Shown: positions 45,236 through 57,320 of the stretch, piece by piece
Layout: every line of letters starts with the position of its first letter
Position numbering within the stretch: position 1 is the stretch's first letter
NCBI GenBank assembly: GCA_015501055.1
Contig: JADNYV010000034.1
Coordinates: 186,001-250,000, forward strand
Direction of reading: 5' to 3'
DNA: 64,000 nt
Source of the DNA: Mucidula mucida
Lineage: Eukaryota > Basidiomycota > Agaricomycetes > Agaricales > Physalacriaceae
Translations under genes and position numbers: made by a program
Notes under the pieces: generated by a model
The model's database searches: none
What the model saw: the letters and a program-made list of their open reading frames with translations, nothing else
What the model was told of the DNA's origin: nothing

Positions 45236-48215
45236 ATGTCGGCCGACCTCCCTCGCTCAGATTCCGAGGCGTCTTTCATCATCGTCGACGACAATGAACA
45301 GAATAATGGCGTCAGGTCGCGTGTGCCCTCCCTGAACGCGACCAGTAGCGAAGAAGAGAGCATACCAGCTCGCGAAGCTACCATCCACCCGTCGTTATCG
45401 TCGTCGTATAGAGCGGGGTCTTCATCATCCTATGCTCATGACTGGTCCTCTATCGGAACCGGCGGTGCTCTACGTCTTCATGGTCGCCATTTCGTCGACA
45501 AGTACGGTCGAGTATGTGGATTGAGGGGGGTAAACTTTTCTGGGTCGTCCAAGTCGTGCGTAATACAGTACTTCACCAGTCCTCAACAAGACTGAGAGAC
45601 CAAAGACCCACCAATCACGACCACGATGTGTTTCCCGCTGACCACGAGACCGTCACCTTTGTCGGACGTCCATTTCCGCTCGAGGAAGCACATGAGCATT
45701 TCAGTCGGCTGCGTAGATGGGGATTCTCATTCAGTGCGCATTCTTTTGGTATGCTGAAACTCGATGGACTAAAGCTTTACTAGTACGTTTCCTCGTAATG
45801 TGGGAGGCAGTCGAGCATGCAGGTCTGTAAGTAGTTTTCCCATAACACGTATCTTCGTAATGCTAATTATAAACAGCGGCATATACGATACAGAATATTT
45901 AGACTACATCCGGAGCCTACTGTCCATACTTCCACAGTACGGGATGATTGCTTTCGTCGCCCTTCACCAAGATGTCTGGTCGCGATACGCAGGCGGATCG
46001 GGTGCGCCGGCTTGGACCCTTCAGGCCATGGGATTCGATCTCCATAAACTAGAGGAGACAGGCGCTGCCTGGCTGAAGGGCGTTAAAGGTGGAGGACACG
46101 TAGAAGCAGAGCGAGGACTCTGGCCTTGCGGATACCAGAAACTTGCTGCTGCGACCATGGCGTGAGTAACATATTCTCCGATATGGTCTGACACTTATCT
46201 ATTCAATCTCAGGACATTGTTCTGGGGCGGAGATGCGTTTGCACCCAAGCTTCAGCTCAAGAACAAGCACGGGGACGAGGTTTCGGCACAGCAATTCCTC
46301 CAGGATGCATTTTTAGATATGTTCGAGGTTTTAGCGCGCGCAGTTGGCGACTTGGAAGGTGTTATCGGGTTTGAGGTTGGTCTATCCTGGTTCCTGAATG
46401 ACAATATCTTAACACGTCGCTTAGATGATGAATGAACCACATAGAGGATATATTGATTTACAGTCCTTACATCTCTTTGATTATAATACGGATCTTCACC
46501 TTGGGGTTATACGTGAGTGACGCCTCTTTTCTTTCTCTGTATGCATCTAGAAGACGCGCTCTGTAGCCACCGCTTTCGAATCCTTCCAGTTGGGTGCCGG
46601 CCATCCAACGGAGGTAGCTGTATGGACGCGATCGTGGCCTATGCCTACGCGTAAGACTGGTCAATGTCTATTGAACCCAGAGGCAGCTAAGGTCTGGCGT
46701 GAGGATGGACCCTCACGAGGTGCATGCATATGGGAGATGCATGGTGTATGGGGATGGGATAACTCGAAGAAGGAGGCTGTCGCTCTTCGCGAGAGCTACT
46801 TTATAAACCATCCGATGGACGGGCATAAGGTTTGATGCCTCATTTTTCTGCATTATGAGCTCTTGGCTGAACTATACCATTAGATTGATTGGTATATAGA
46901 CTTTTTCTACCCCTTCATTCGCAAGTGGGAGACGCGTGTGCGTTCCGCTGTTTCTCCAGAGAAGTTCCTCTTTATTGAAGCCATACCGAATGAGGTCCGA
47001 TCTTACCTCCTCACCGTGAATCGTATTTTGACATATCATAGTTCTGTCCTACGTCTTTCACACCTGATCGACAATTGTCCAATATGGTATACGCGCCACA
47101 CTGGTATGATTTAAATGGTCTTTTCCAGAAGGCTTTCGGAGACTTCACCGTAACGTTCAAGGTTTATCGAGGGCAAGTGGAGAGCGATTTATTTGTCCAT
47201 GCGGTGTATAACTTTCATCGTAGGGAATGTTCCCTTTGAAAGCTTTCTACTGGGGACAGAAGGGCGCCCGAGACAATTTTTCTTTGCAGATGCGCAACAT
47301 TGTCGAACATGCGTACAAGTCGTTGGGCGAGAAACCAGTCATTATTGGGGAATGTGGAGTTCCTATGGATCTACAGTATGTGTATAACTCGTCTTCGAAT
47401 GCGCTATTCTAACTATCCTTTAGTCGCGGAGAAGCTTTCCAAACGGATGATTTCGTTTGGCAATCTAGGATGATGGACGCAATGATTACAGGACTTGAAC
47501 GTTCGTTGATTGGTATACGTACGACTTCCTTTTTATCCTTGTTTATCTGCTGACTCTGACTTACAGCTTGTGGAACTACAATCCCTCCAATGACGACGAG
47601 CGCGGCGATGACTGGAACGGGGAGAACTTTTCTTGGTTTAGTCGCCGACGTGCTCTTCCACCCTTCCTGCTCTACCATGACCAGGACTCTATTTCCCTAG
47701 ATCATGGAGGCCGAATCCTGGAGTCTGTTGTACGTCCATACCCTGCCAAGACTGCTGGTATCCCGACAAAGTTTGAATACGAAGTCACCACGGGCACTTT
47801 CGCGTTTGAATGGGTCAATGCCGATTCGTCGTCGTCATCAAAGGAGTCGGGCAGCGTAAGCGTTTCGACGCCACCCCTCACGGGGCATCCAGAGGTCACG
47901 GCGTGGGAGACAGAGGTTTTCGTACCGTCGATGATCACGCAGGACAGGAAGGTCATTGTCAGAGGACTGGAGAAGGAAGACTCATTTGTGCATGATGAAA
48001 AGCGGCAGACGCTCTTCATCGTGGTGAGGGATAGGACTCCGGGCAAGAGGCACCGTGTGCAGGTGTCATTGAGCCCGCCGCTCACACCGCCGTTTGAGGT
48101 TAATGATTTCTGGTCAGATCATAGGCACCGTATAATCTCACTCACTGGGCTGCTGATGAGTGGGTGGCGTGGTGGATTTACATTGTTTCGCTGCGCACTA
48201 GTTAGATGTTTGTGA
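45236..48215 (+). CDS. EGCrP-type glycosidase (GH5; steryl-glucosidase / glucocerebrosidase-like)
   Basis: Family enzymes hydrolyse glucosylceramide or steryl glucoside. Twelve exons run from 45236 to 48215. Start MSADLPRSDSEASFIIVDD; then GRVCGLRGVNFSG, FVALHQDVWSRYAGGSGAP, the acid/base MMNEPHRGY, FESFQLGAGHPTEV, and the nucleophile block IIGECGVPMDL, then LWNYNPSNDDERGDDWNGE. The catalytic GH5 glutamates are present. The intron at 47173-47223 has a GC donor (AGG|GCAAGT). The frame is short by one base at 47152-47153 (before NVQGLSRG) and again at the acceptor 47566-47567; the exon sum of 2422 is two short of 808 codons. I treat these as assembly errors. The very C-terminus is uncertain. 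Confidence 0.88.
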
Positions 48216-48796
48216 CTTGGTACTGTGAACGGACTGGCGGAATTTCTTTGGAATCTAACTTATGATTACATTCTTTACTCCAATACTTCTTCATGCTCTT
48301 CTGTGAAGATCGCTCGCCAGATCCCAACATGCCCTGGACATGCCGATTCCGATCTGGGTGGAGGCAAAAAGTGGAGGCCGGCCCCCTGATCAAGATCTAA
48401 CTTGATTTGGTTCCTTCACCTTGTGGTCTCCAATGTCTTTTCAAGCTTGTCGCACGGGAGGCGTTGATTGCCAAGCGCGCGTGGACAGTCGCGCTTGTCA
48501 AATGGCCGGCATGGGCGATAGACATGACAACGACATTGTTTTTCCAGAATCCGGACCATTCATCTTTGACGCCCCTTCAGTCCATTCAGTACCTAAGTAC
48601 TTATTGCTTCCGGTGGAGCCTTGTCCCTCATACCTCATGTCCCTCTTCCATTGATATAGCAGGACTTTCGGTGGCTGGTTTTCTGCGGGACCCACCGTTC
48701 ACTGGCGAAGTTCGATATCAGACTGCCATCATCATATCCGCAAACTCGACGGGAATTGCCATCCCCCCTTCAATTGGCCGCTTAACACTTCTGGGA
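48216..48796. other. Intergenic
   Basis: No gene supported. A frame at 48407-48913 is open but shows no clear family; the end of it overlaps the DUF6533 gene in another frame. Confidence 0.35.
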
Positions 48797-50350
48797 TGGC
48801 GCTATATGCCGCCTACACGTCTCTGGCCTTTTTCACGTTGCTGGTTGGTTTGCCGTTCCCCGTTTTGCGTGGAAAAAAGTCAGTCCTTTGACGTCGGTTT
48901 CGCAGGTGTATGACTATGTGTGTACATTGGAGCAAGAGGTGCTTCCCCACATGCCATTGCTTTCACGTCAACTGAATCTGTCACTGTCAGGTGGAGTACA
49001 TATGGCCCAACATCCTTACCCTTCGGTCCATGCTGTTCCTCATCAATCGCTATATGCCATTCGTGGACGGGCTCATGATACTACACCGTACGCGTCTACT
49101 ATTTCCTCTCGGCGCCGTGATAAAGGAGATTGGGCAGTGGATTTCGCGACCAATCAAACAGTATACGTGCGTCTCAAAGAGAATCTTTCTGGACTCAGAG
49201 CGCCCAATTGACGCGCCCTCATTGTAGGCATGTCGCACCAAATTCGCTGCCCTTACATGGCTTACGACGCTCGGCATCTTACATTCGGAAGGTTAGTCAA
49301 TCGTGGAGCTCTTGCTGAGCAAATATTCATGACTGGGGTAGTCATCTTGACGTTACAAACATGGGCGTTGTGGGAGGACATGCGAATACCACGTAGGATC
49401 TTCGCTCTTGTCGGCGTTGTGCGTTTTGCCCTCAAAGAACCTATTCCCCTTGCTGAGCGTTTCATAGTCTGTAGGGATAAGCTGTTTAGCTCTCATTCAA
49501 TTGAGGATATCCACTATCCAATGTGCGTTGCATACTACTGCTTAGGTGTTTTTGATAATCTAGCGTTCCGTCGACTCTAGTCAGTGTGGATCCTGACACC
49601 ACGATGTGCAAGTTTCGCTCAGGCGATCCGATTATGATTGTGCCCTATGCAATTTTGTGCTTTTATGACAGAGGTAATTGATTCCTTCTTCCATCGTTAA
49701 TCGTTCCTTTTACGCTTGTAGTTCTGGACGTTATGACCTGGATCAGCTTTATACGGCGGCGTAACTCTTGTGCGTGGGTACGGGAACTGCATAAAACTAG
49801 TTTGTACCTCCCCTTGCTATCTAACATAATTCTGACGCGCCCTTTGGAAGCTCTTACACTCTACTCCATCTTGTTTGGTATGACTACGCCTTTCCTGCCG
49901 TACCCAAGATTGTTGACCTTCAAAGTATGTACAATCCTGAACCTTACTATGGCAGCAATAACGAATGGAAGCGTGAGTTCTTGACTTAGCACACCCTATT
50001 CGTTTTGAACTAACCGTTCCTACAGATGCGAGTGTTCGCCACGTATGACTTTCTTTGATCCACGGCATGCAGAGACTGACCTAGATTATTCAAGTCCTCT
50101 GCGCTCCATAATGTCCCTCCTCTGCAACCGAGTTCTCTTTCAGCTTATCCGACAGACGCCGGGGGATGACATGTTGTCAAGGGGGAGCACGCCCGTACTA
50201 TCTACAGTGTTCTACGACTCGGGGGCCAACTCCCTGCGGTTCTCGTTACCCCAGAGCGCGAGGGGATCGACTTTATCGATAATTCCGGACGCGCCCAGGA
50301 TGCGCCGTAGTATTAGCACGTCGAAACTTTCCATTCGCCAGGAAGTATGA
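48797..50350 (+). CDS. DUF6533-family multi-pass membrane protein (model approximate)
   Basis: A mushroom-specific seven-helix family of unknown function. Recognised from VYDYVCTLEQE spliced to VEYIWPNILTLRSMLFLINR near 48905-49060, the DUF6533 signature of an aspartate-tyrosine, an EVEYIW motif and an NRY. Later pieces fit the family: TGVVILTLQTWALWEDMRIP, MCKFRSGDPIMIVPYAILCF, DVMTWISFIRRR and LYSILFGM. At least six exons are needed and I could not fix every junction; the start at 48797 and the stop at 50350 are estimates. The gene may contain one or more of the single-base gaps seen elsewhere. Confidence 0.6.
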
Positions 50351-51241
50351 GTCGCGGACTGTTGAGGTATGGCAACATCCTGTCATGGGCATTGTAATAA
50401 TCCTATTCCTCAGACGCGATTTTACGCGGAGGATACTCCTCCACAGGAACTCCGAGGTGCAGTCCATGACGTCTGTAGGCGCGTGCATGGACGGGTACAC
50501 TATCGTGGAGAATTGCGATCCACCTAGATGCATCTAGAGGACGAAAAGGATCCAGAGAACTCCCTATCGCACTCGTTTGAATCGATGCGAGGCATCACAC
50601 ATCATTCGTTTTAAGACAATGTTGTAGCGTACATGTACATATAGACCAATTTTGAGAAGCCTGGCTACCACCGACGTCAGAGGGGGGTGGATCGCCATGG
50701 TCTCTTTATACCAACCGTCAAGTGTCAACTTGCATGAAAGGTATCAGTGATCTATTCCATTTACAACGCTTAACAACGCATAAGTTAAACACTACAGAGA
50801 AGATGATAAAGCATCATGTTATGTGTCTACGCTCATGGCAATCATTACTCCCTTGTCATTACAGAACAGGGCGACGTCGTCAGCTACCTGTTTCTTGATA
50901 CTGCCCAACCCCTCTCCTCTCGGACATTGTACAGTTCCATATCCCATGTAAAAGTTGCGCGCCGACCCAACAACTTGCGGAATATTAGTGCGCCCCCAGT
51001 GAAAAATCAAACGGCATTTGCGTCAACTCTTCAACAAGTTTTTCGGAGCAACTTCCTCGGGATCCTCCGCGGTTTCGGGATCATCATCCTGCACCTTTCT
51101 TCCGAAAACTTCGAAAATGTGTGCATGTCTCTGACGTTGGGGAAGTATGTCGAAGCTTTGCCCACGCCGCTGCTTGACGGGCGACCATGAACCATGGTCC
51201 TGCCACCGCCAGTAACACCATCTTCCGTGAGAGAATGCGTA
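50351..51241. other. Intergenic, possibly part of a neighbouring gene
   Basis: A plus-strand frame at 50816-51190 is open but has no family likeness, and minus-strand readings are equally weak. I make no call. Confidence 0.3.
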
Positions 51242-52069
51242 TCAGTTCGGGCTGTGAACGGCCGTACCGAGAGGTGTGAACAGAGTGGTTGGAGGAGGGC
51301 TTGCTTCTCTACTTGCCCCTGGCCTTGTAGAGATCCGCCTCAACTGACGAGCGCCGTATCGAGAATTCGGAACTTGAAGATACGACGCCCGATAGAGCTG
51401 CGTTTTGGGATCCCAATGGTAGATGTACTGGCGAGAGATGGCCCGCTTCAGTTCTGCGAATACGATGGCCACGAATTCGTAGTGGTTGCCCGGCAGGATC
51501 AATTGGCAAGGTCAGGAATCAATTCCTTAATCTCTCCTTTTTTGCCGCGCACTGAGCACTCCAGGTTGACGACTCTTCGTTGTCTGTGTCGCTCTTGAAT
51601 CGCCAGACTGTAAATTGGGACTTGGTGAGCAGCTGCCCGTTATCATCTTGGACGAAAGTTCCGAGAACTCGAGGTTCCGGATATTCAGGTCGAAGGAAGA
51701 CGCGTTCGCGATATCACGGTCGATCTTGTTCCATTCGGATTGAGTGAGCAGGGGGGATATCTAAAATGGCCTCAGTCGAAGCCATCGGCCGCTTAGAAAC
51801 ATGGACAGCACCCACTTTACTCATGATCGGAGCTTTGAGGCAAAACCGGAAGATCTACATGAGCGTGAGCGTGAACATTAACAAAGCAGGCTTGCAAAAT
51901 CATTGCCACATACAACTTCGCCGTTGATGTGTTCCAGGGTAGTATTATGAGAAGAAGATAATTGGTGGAAGAGGAGTGAGTGACTTACCGCCCGGGCACC
52001 ATCCGCAAGAGGACCCGGTGCCATGCTTTGTAAAGTGGTATTTGGATAGTCGTTATAGAAGGACTCCAT
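51242..52069 (-). CDS. Unrecognised spliced gene (model incomplete)
   Basis: The minus strand opens with MESFYNDYPNTTLQSMAPGP at 52069, followed by a strong donor (GCGG|gtaagt near 51993). Further down are protein-like stretches: LLTQSEWNKIDRDIANASSF near 51740 and an aromatic-rich part, FAELKRAISRQYIYHWDPK followed by QLYRASYLQVPNSRYG, at 51300-51500. They lie in different frames and I could not join them uniquely. I do not know the family. It may run further downstream, and missing bases may hide the true frame. Confidence 0.35.
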
Positions 52070-52659
52070 AGCTGAGCGCTATCCGACTTTTGGCAAGGTA
52101 TAAGGCGATTATGAGAGGTCGAAGCTATGATGTTGTCAATGTCTGGAGGACAAGGATGTGGAGAGCAGAAACACGATGGTCGGCAACAAGCTCTGTGCCT
52201 CGCCTTGCAGATAGATGGAGATGAAGAAGTTCGCAGCAAAAAAAAACGATCCGCACTTGCAGCCTTGCTTGCTTCCTAAGCCACGGGCCAGTTTTCATTT
52301 ATCACAGATTGGGAATGAGTATTGGCTAAGCGATTCAGGTGGGATGCCAACAGCGTACGGATACTTCGGTGGAAATCTATCCAGATGCGGTAGTTCGTGC
52401 ATCATTTTCAATGAGAATACCTGGAGCTTCAACGATTCAACACCTAACTTGGAGTATGTAGGGGCAAATCTGGCGATCAAACATTTCATGAAAATAGTCT
52501 TTTGGAAAAATGAACGTAGATATAGGGAATGCAAAGGGAGGTAGTTCCAGTCAGTACAGTCCCGAATCAGTCCCACTCTGTCATCGCTCATTAGATAAGT
52601 AGAAGAAAGAGGCTGCGGTGCGAACTCACTGTAAATATCATCATAACTGACCCAGCACG

Positions 52660-53195
52660 CGGGCTGAAGACCCAGCAGCTTTTCAGGCTCCCTAAGCTTC
52701 TCCGCAGGAAGGCCACGCTCGCTCACTGTGCAGACGGGGGCACGAGCGCGGCAAAGTGCAAAGTAAAATATTCCAAATTGTGATCCTCCGGGATATCAGC
52801 CGCCTTGGCGAACTCGGATATGCGTAGCTTATCAATGCCCGCGCCTATCTTGTCGGCAGCATCATCGAGGTCAAGGAAGCCCAATGCCTGACATTGCTGT
52901 TCGTCAATGCGATACCCATACATCACGAGCCCGCAATGAGATAATTCTGAAGGAATGGGGGGCGGGTCCACGAGCTTAACATCCGGCCTAGGAGATGAAC
53001 AGCGTAGCATACTCACTCTGGTGACGGGTATCGAAGGGCGCTATTTCGCGGTTTGACTTCGGTCGTGGATTTCACCGTGTACTTCACAGTGGGGTGTGGC
53101 TTATAAGGTAAGCTGACAATTAATTAAGGAAAAAAGATAAAATATCAGATACAAGGCGCACCTTTCCGAGGTGAACAGCATGCCAGCTAACAGAG
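52660..53195 (-). repeat. Inverted partial copy of the gene at 58298-59135
   Basis: The minus strand repeats 58580-59135 almost base for base, including the intron gtgagtatg after RNSALRYPSP and the blocks DVKLVDPPPIPSELSHCG, YGYRIDEQQC, DKIGAGIDKL and EFAKAADIPE. Relative to the other copy it has one missing base near 52773, so the frame ends early at PPSAQ and resumes as VCTVSERGLPAEKL. Homology begins abruptly at TGTTCACCTCGGAAAG (about 53195), so only the 3' part of the gene was copied. Frames continue into 52295 and a fused short protein is possible, but I regard it as a non-functional duplicate. Confidence 0.8.
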
Positions 53196-53286
53196 CGAAT
53201 CTTGTGATGGTTGGAAGGAAAGGGTGTTCAACCCACGTGACTTTTCCGCATCGCCAAGGTAGTTTTCACTTGGGGTTCCTCTCACC

Positions 53287-54451
53287 ATGGATTTCTTGAA
53301 GAACCTCTCTCTCAGCGACAAGGAGAAGCCTCAGCCCGAAGCGCCGCCCGCTGAACCTGCTATCTCTACCGCCAAACCTGAGCCCGATCCTGAACATCAC
53401 GGTGGTTTCCTCAGTACGCCTTTCTTTCCCATTTTGGTTGTTACGTCCCGTTAAACCTCATTATAGACAAGATCTTTGGCGGCGAAGAACCTGCGCCTCC
53501 ACCTGTTGCGAAGCCTCCTGCTGAACCGAAGCGATCGTCGTTCATTGACAAGATCACCGGCCATCATGATGATGAGGAATCTGTAGCGCCTCCTCCTCCT
53601 CCGGCACCAGAAAAGCACGAAGCGTCATTTGTGGATAAGATCTCTGGGGCGTTTACACACGAGGAAGACGCCCCGCCGCCGCCTGTTCCCGCTAAGGAAG
53701 AAAAGCGCCGAAGTATGTCTTTGATCCTTGGTCACATAGTGTATTGGCTTAATCGCGCCTCTACCAGGTTTCGTCGACCAACTGTTACACGGAGACGCTG
53801 AGCCCGTCGCACCCGCCGTGCCGCCCAAAGAAGACACCATCTGCGGGACATCTTCAAGGGCGAGTCTGAAAGCAAAGAGGCCGAGCTCAAGAAACGCGAA
53901 GCCGAGCTGCAGCGCCGGGACGCGGAGCTCAAGCTGCGGGAGGAGGCTGCGAAAGCCAAATCGGAACACCACGGGGCGTCTTTGATGGGTTGAAGCTGCA
54001 CCGCGATAGCGAGCTCCCGCCGCCCAAGGGCGAGGAGAGTTTGTTGGACCACTTTGGGGTGAAGTTTGGGCATCAGCATGATGAGCCGCCGCCGCCGCAG
54101 GGCCTCATGGGTAGGGTCAGCGCTATCTTGGGTGGTGGTCCTCAGTCAGAGAAGAATGAAGGTGAGTAACTGCATACCCTCCGATTTCAGCTCGGTGATT
54201 ATGTATTTCCTCGTGTGCTCAGATCATTGGACAAAGGTTCGTCGCGTCGTGACACGTCTAAATAATCCTTTCGCTGATGATACTGTTTCTCTAGCTATCG
54301 ATTTCGTCCAAGAACACATCCTCAAGAAAGGAGATCAATCCAACGATCTGCATTCGAACAAATGACCGATGAGCAAATCTCCGACACGATTAGGGCGCAG
54401 TATAAGAAGATGACGGGCCACGATTTTCCCTCCAAGGATAAGAAGCACTAA
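53287..54451 (+). CDS. Hypothetical repeat-containing protein with coiled coil
   Basis: Unrecognised. Exons 53287-53413, 53467-53712, 53768-54161, then from 54223 with one more intron. The start is CACCATGG with MDFLKNLSLSDKEKPQPEAP. A short unit recurs: FLNKIFGGEEP, SFIDKITGHHDDEE, SFVDKISGAFTHEE and SFVDQLLHGDAEP, separated by Pro/Ala-rich linkers. After it come ELKKREAELQRRDAELKLRE (coiled coil), LLDHFGVKFGHQHDE and a charged C-terminus ending TGHDFPSKDKKH. Three single-base gaps are needed, at 53827-53829, 53973-53976 and near 54345, the first two in homopolymers. The repeated unit and the conserved downstream frame argue for a functional gene with assembly errors. Confidence 0.65.
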
Positions 54452-54540
54452 GCCAATTGATATAAATGTATGCAATGATATATATGACAATGTACCCCGT
54501 AAATGTAATGTAAACTCCCAAGAAAATGCTTCAATGTCCT

Positions 54541-55131
54541 TCACATCACAGAATATCGCCGGCTCACCTGTCTCCGCTTCTTCAGCTTGGACATGACCTG
54601 CTTCGGTTTCATCATGGCCCAAAAGCCACACAAGCCTGGGCTAACCGGGCGGGATGGCCGCTCGATGAGCGGCGTCGACTCTCCCTCTTCCTCCTCCTTC
54701 GGAAAATCGTAATATAGAGACGTGCTCCGCATAGTGTGTTTTGATGTAGGTCTGCGTGGACTTGGGGTCTCTGATTCGCAGCAGACATCAGCTTTAATGT
54801 GCTGTCGCGTAATGGTTAGTGACAAACAACGAAAATGCATAACTAGGATAACGCACTGTGTACCACGCGCTTAATGACGGGAAGAGGATATCGCATTGAG
54901 CGCATCGAGGGGAAGCAGGTGTCTGGCCAGGATCTTCAGTCGGTGTCGCCATGTAGGGCAGTGTACAATACACACCTGGCGCCGGATACGTTCTATACTT
55001 CTGTTGAGTTCCGCCAAGCTCGGATGTGACTGTTCCCAATGTGTCTCTAAGCGCTCAACATCACCGCACTCGAGGTCGCAGGCTACACAGGAAACCATTG
55101 GAGCCGATTGGACGAGAAGAACTCGGGGCAA
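54541..55131 (-). CDS. Small C2H2-type zinc finger protein
   Basis: Three exons on the minus strand. Exon 1 (55131-54976) encodes MPRVLLVQSAPMVSC and a finger CVACDLECGDVERLETHWEQ followed by SH. Exon 2 (54922-54864) encodes TPASPRCAQCDILFPSLSAW, a second zinc-binding pair. Exon 3 (from 54801) encodes HIKADVCCESETPSPRR and an acidic/basic tail. The exon 2-3 join is off by one base, again as if a G at the acceptor were missing. No family name can be given; nucleic-acid or protein binding is inferred only from the fingers. Confidence 0.6.
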
Positions 55132-55419
55132 AAGAAGGGGTTGGGTGAATAACGCAAGCCCGAGAAAACCTATTTTGGCTTATATACGTTTTGATTCCGC
55201 GCTCGGCGTACTTGCAAGACATGTCTGAGTCTAGTGTCCGTGGAACCTAAAATAAGCAGTTCGATCAACACCAGGTCAATGAATGAGACGGGAGAGGTGC
55301 GAGGGCAAGAATTCGAAACTTGGGCTCAACGGGCTGTACTCGAAGACCAGTAGAACACAGGCCAAAATCGCAGGCAAACCATCGTTAATGTCTCATTGGG
55401 GAAAGACTAGATCGACACG

Positions 55420-57320
55420 TCAAAACAGTTTAACGGCTTCAACCTTCCCCACTGTCCCACTGCCAGCCGATGCATGGGACCAGGTTCTCTGATCATGTGG
55501 GACTCCGAGGGCGTCCAACAGCCGACCCGACACGCCAGGAATGTACGGCTGGAGACAGATGCCCGCAACGCGCAGCGCCTCAACAGAGACATTATAGGAC
55601 GTCAACGTTGCGGCTGGATCCTTTCCAGTCCACGGTTCCACATCAGTCATGGTCTTGTTGGCCTTGGGGAAATGAATCAGGACATGCACGGAGGAGACGA
55701 CAAAGCCGTACCAGTCTCAACATCTCTATTACGCGCCTTAACGCAGCCCCCACTTCTAAAGCATTAAAGTCCACCGCCACACCATCTGGGACTAGTCGGA
55801 TAGCCTCTCGCAGCGCATCGTATCTGCTGTCCTCGGCAGGCAAGTCTGGATTCTGTTCTACAATACCCCTGATTTTGGGAGAGCCGATTCGAAGAAAGAA
55901 ATTCCCTAGAACATTGCGCAATTCTATTGTCTCTTTCTTGACTTGGATGTCAGACCAATCTTTGAAGGATCAGAAAATGAACACCGGAAACAACCAAACG
56001 CATACCGACGTCGTCTCTGAAGTTTCCTCCGATTGTGGCCATGAAATAGCGAATAGGATCCACGCCGTACGTTTGCATTGCCTCGAAAGGGTCTGTTGTG
56101 TTCCCCAGAGACTTTGACATCTTCTTCTGTGATGACGTCCAATGAGCATGAGCCAAAATTCTCTTTTGCAAAGGTAGATTGAGGGCCAATAGGATCGCAG
56201 GAAGGTAAACGGTATGAAATCTGTTGAACAAAGTATTGGCACATAAAATGTTACGCAAAGTGACCCACCTACCGAACAATATCTTTTCCAATAATCTGAA
56301 GGTCCACCGGCCAACCATTTGGCAAACCACAACTCTGATCAGGCCAGGGATAGCCAATGGCGGTAAGATACGAAATGACCGCGTCTATCCATACGTAGAT
56401 GGTGTGCTCAGGATCATCCGGGACCGGTATGCCCCATGTAAGTCGCGAGCGGGGCCGCGAGATGGAGATATCCTGTACGGGAGATGACAGAAATGCGATC
56501 GTGTCGGAAAGATGCTTTTGTGGGAAGATGGACTGCGGGGAGGAGGTATAGTGCTCTAGAAGCCGTTCGCGAAATGCGGATAGACGGAACATGTAGTTGG
56601 ACTCGACCGTGTGCTCGACGACGGATGAGGTCTCGTTCGATATTGTATGAGCCGGAGTGGTGGGTGTTGCGGGGACGTGAGTTACAGCGCTGTCGGTGTA
56701 GAAGCACTCGTCTGTGATGGAGTACCAGCCGGTATAAGTACCCTTGTAGATCAGACCTTGCGCGTTCATTTCTCGCTGCGTAAAGTTAGGGACGCGTCAA
56801 TTACAGGACAGTACTACGTACCCAAATATGTTGCACTGTCGCTTCATGCGTCTTCTCGGTGGTTCGTATGAATCGTGTATATGAGATATTCGCTGCTTCT
56901 GACAATTTCTAACTGGACGCGTGAGTTCGTGTATGGACAAACGGAGCACGTATGAACACACACGGAAGTGAACGCTGAGATTATCGCAAACTGCTGTGGA
57001 GCGAGTCCCTTTGCCTGAGCAGCCCTCTGAATCTTCATGCCATGCTCGTCTGTTCCAGTAACGAAATGGGTCCCAGTTGAAGGATTTCTCAGAGCATGAA
57101 AGCGATGAAAAATGTCGGCAATAAGAAGTGAATAGAGGTGCCCGATATGAGGAACTATAATGGTTAAAAATGGAGAACATAACTGAAGAGAAAGGACCGC
57201 ACCAGCATTAGGGTAGAATATAGGCGTCGTCACATAAAACGGCTTGGCTTGGGTGCTCTGGCATCGTCTGTAGGGCAATTTCGGGTTGATCAGCCGGAGA
57301 GCTCGGACCCGACGCAACAT
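55420..57320 (-). CDS. MSM1: Methionyl-tRNA synthetase, mitochondrial (Msm1-like)
   Basis: Charges mitochondrial tRNA-Met. Seven exons (57320-57203, 57154-56962, 56908-56822, 56775-56273, 56220-56006, 55959-55712, 55662-55420). The N-terminus [20 protein letters not shown] is basic and lacks acids, as expected for a mitochondrial presequence. Class I motifs: [75 protein letters not shown] and KKMSKSLGN. The C-terminal anticodon part is [20 protein letters not shown]. Length is about 535 residues, right for the bacterial-type mitochondrial enzyme. One base is missing at TTT 56988-56990 (reading QQF-CDN); otherwise all phases fit. Confidence 0.94.

Noticed and set aside
45235..45384. Longer N-terminus for GPI13 from upstream ATGs
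   Set aside because: It would extend into the coding region of the divergent EGCrP gene and place extra sequence before the family's N-terminal membrane helix.
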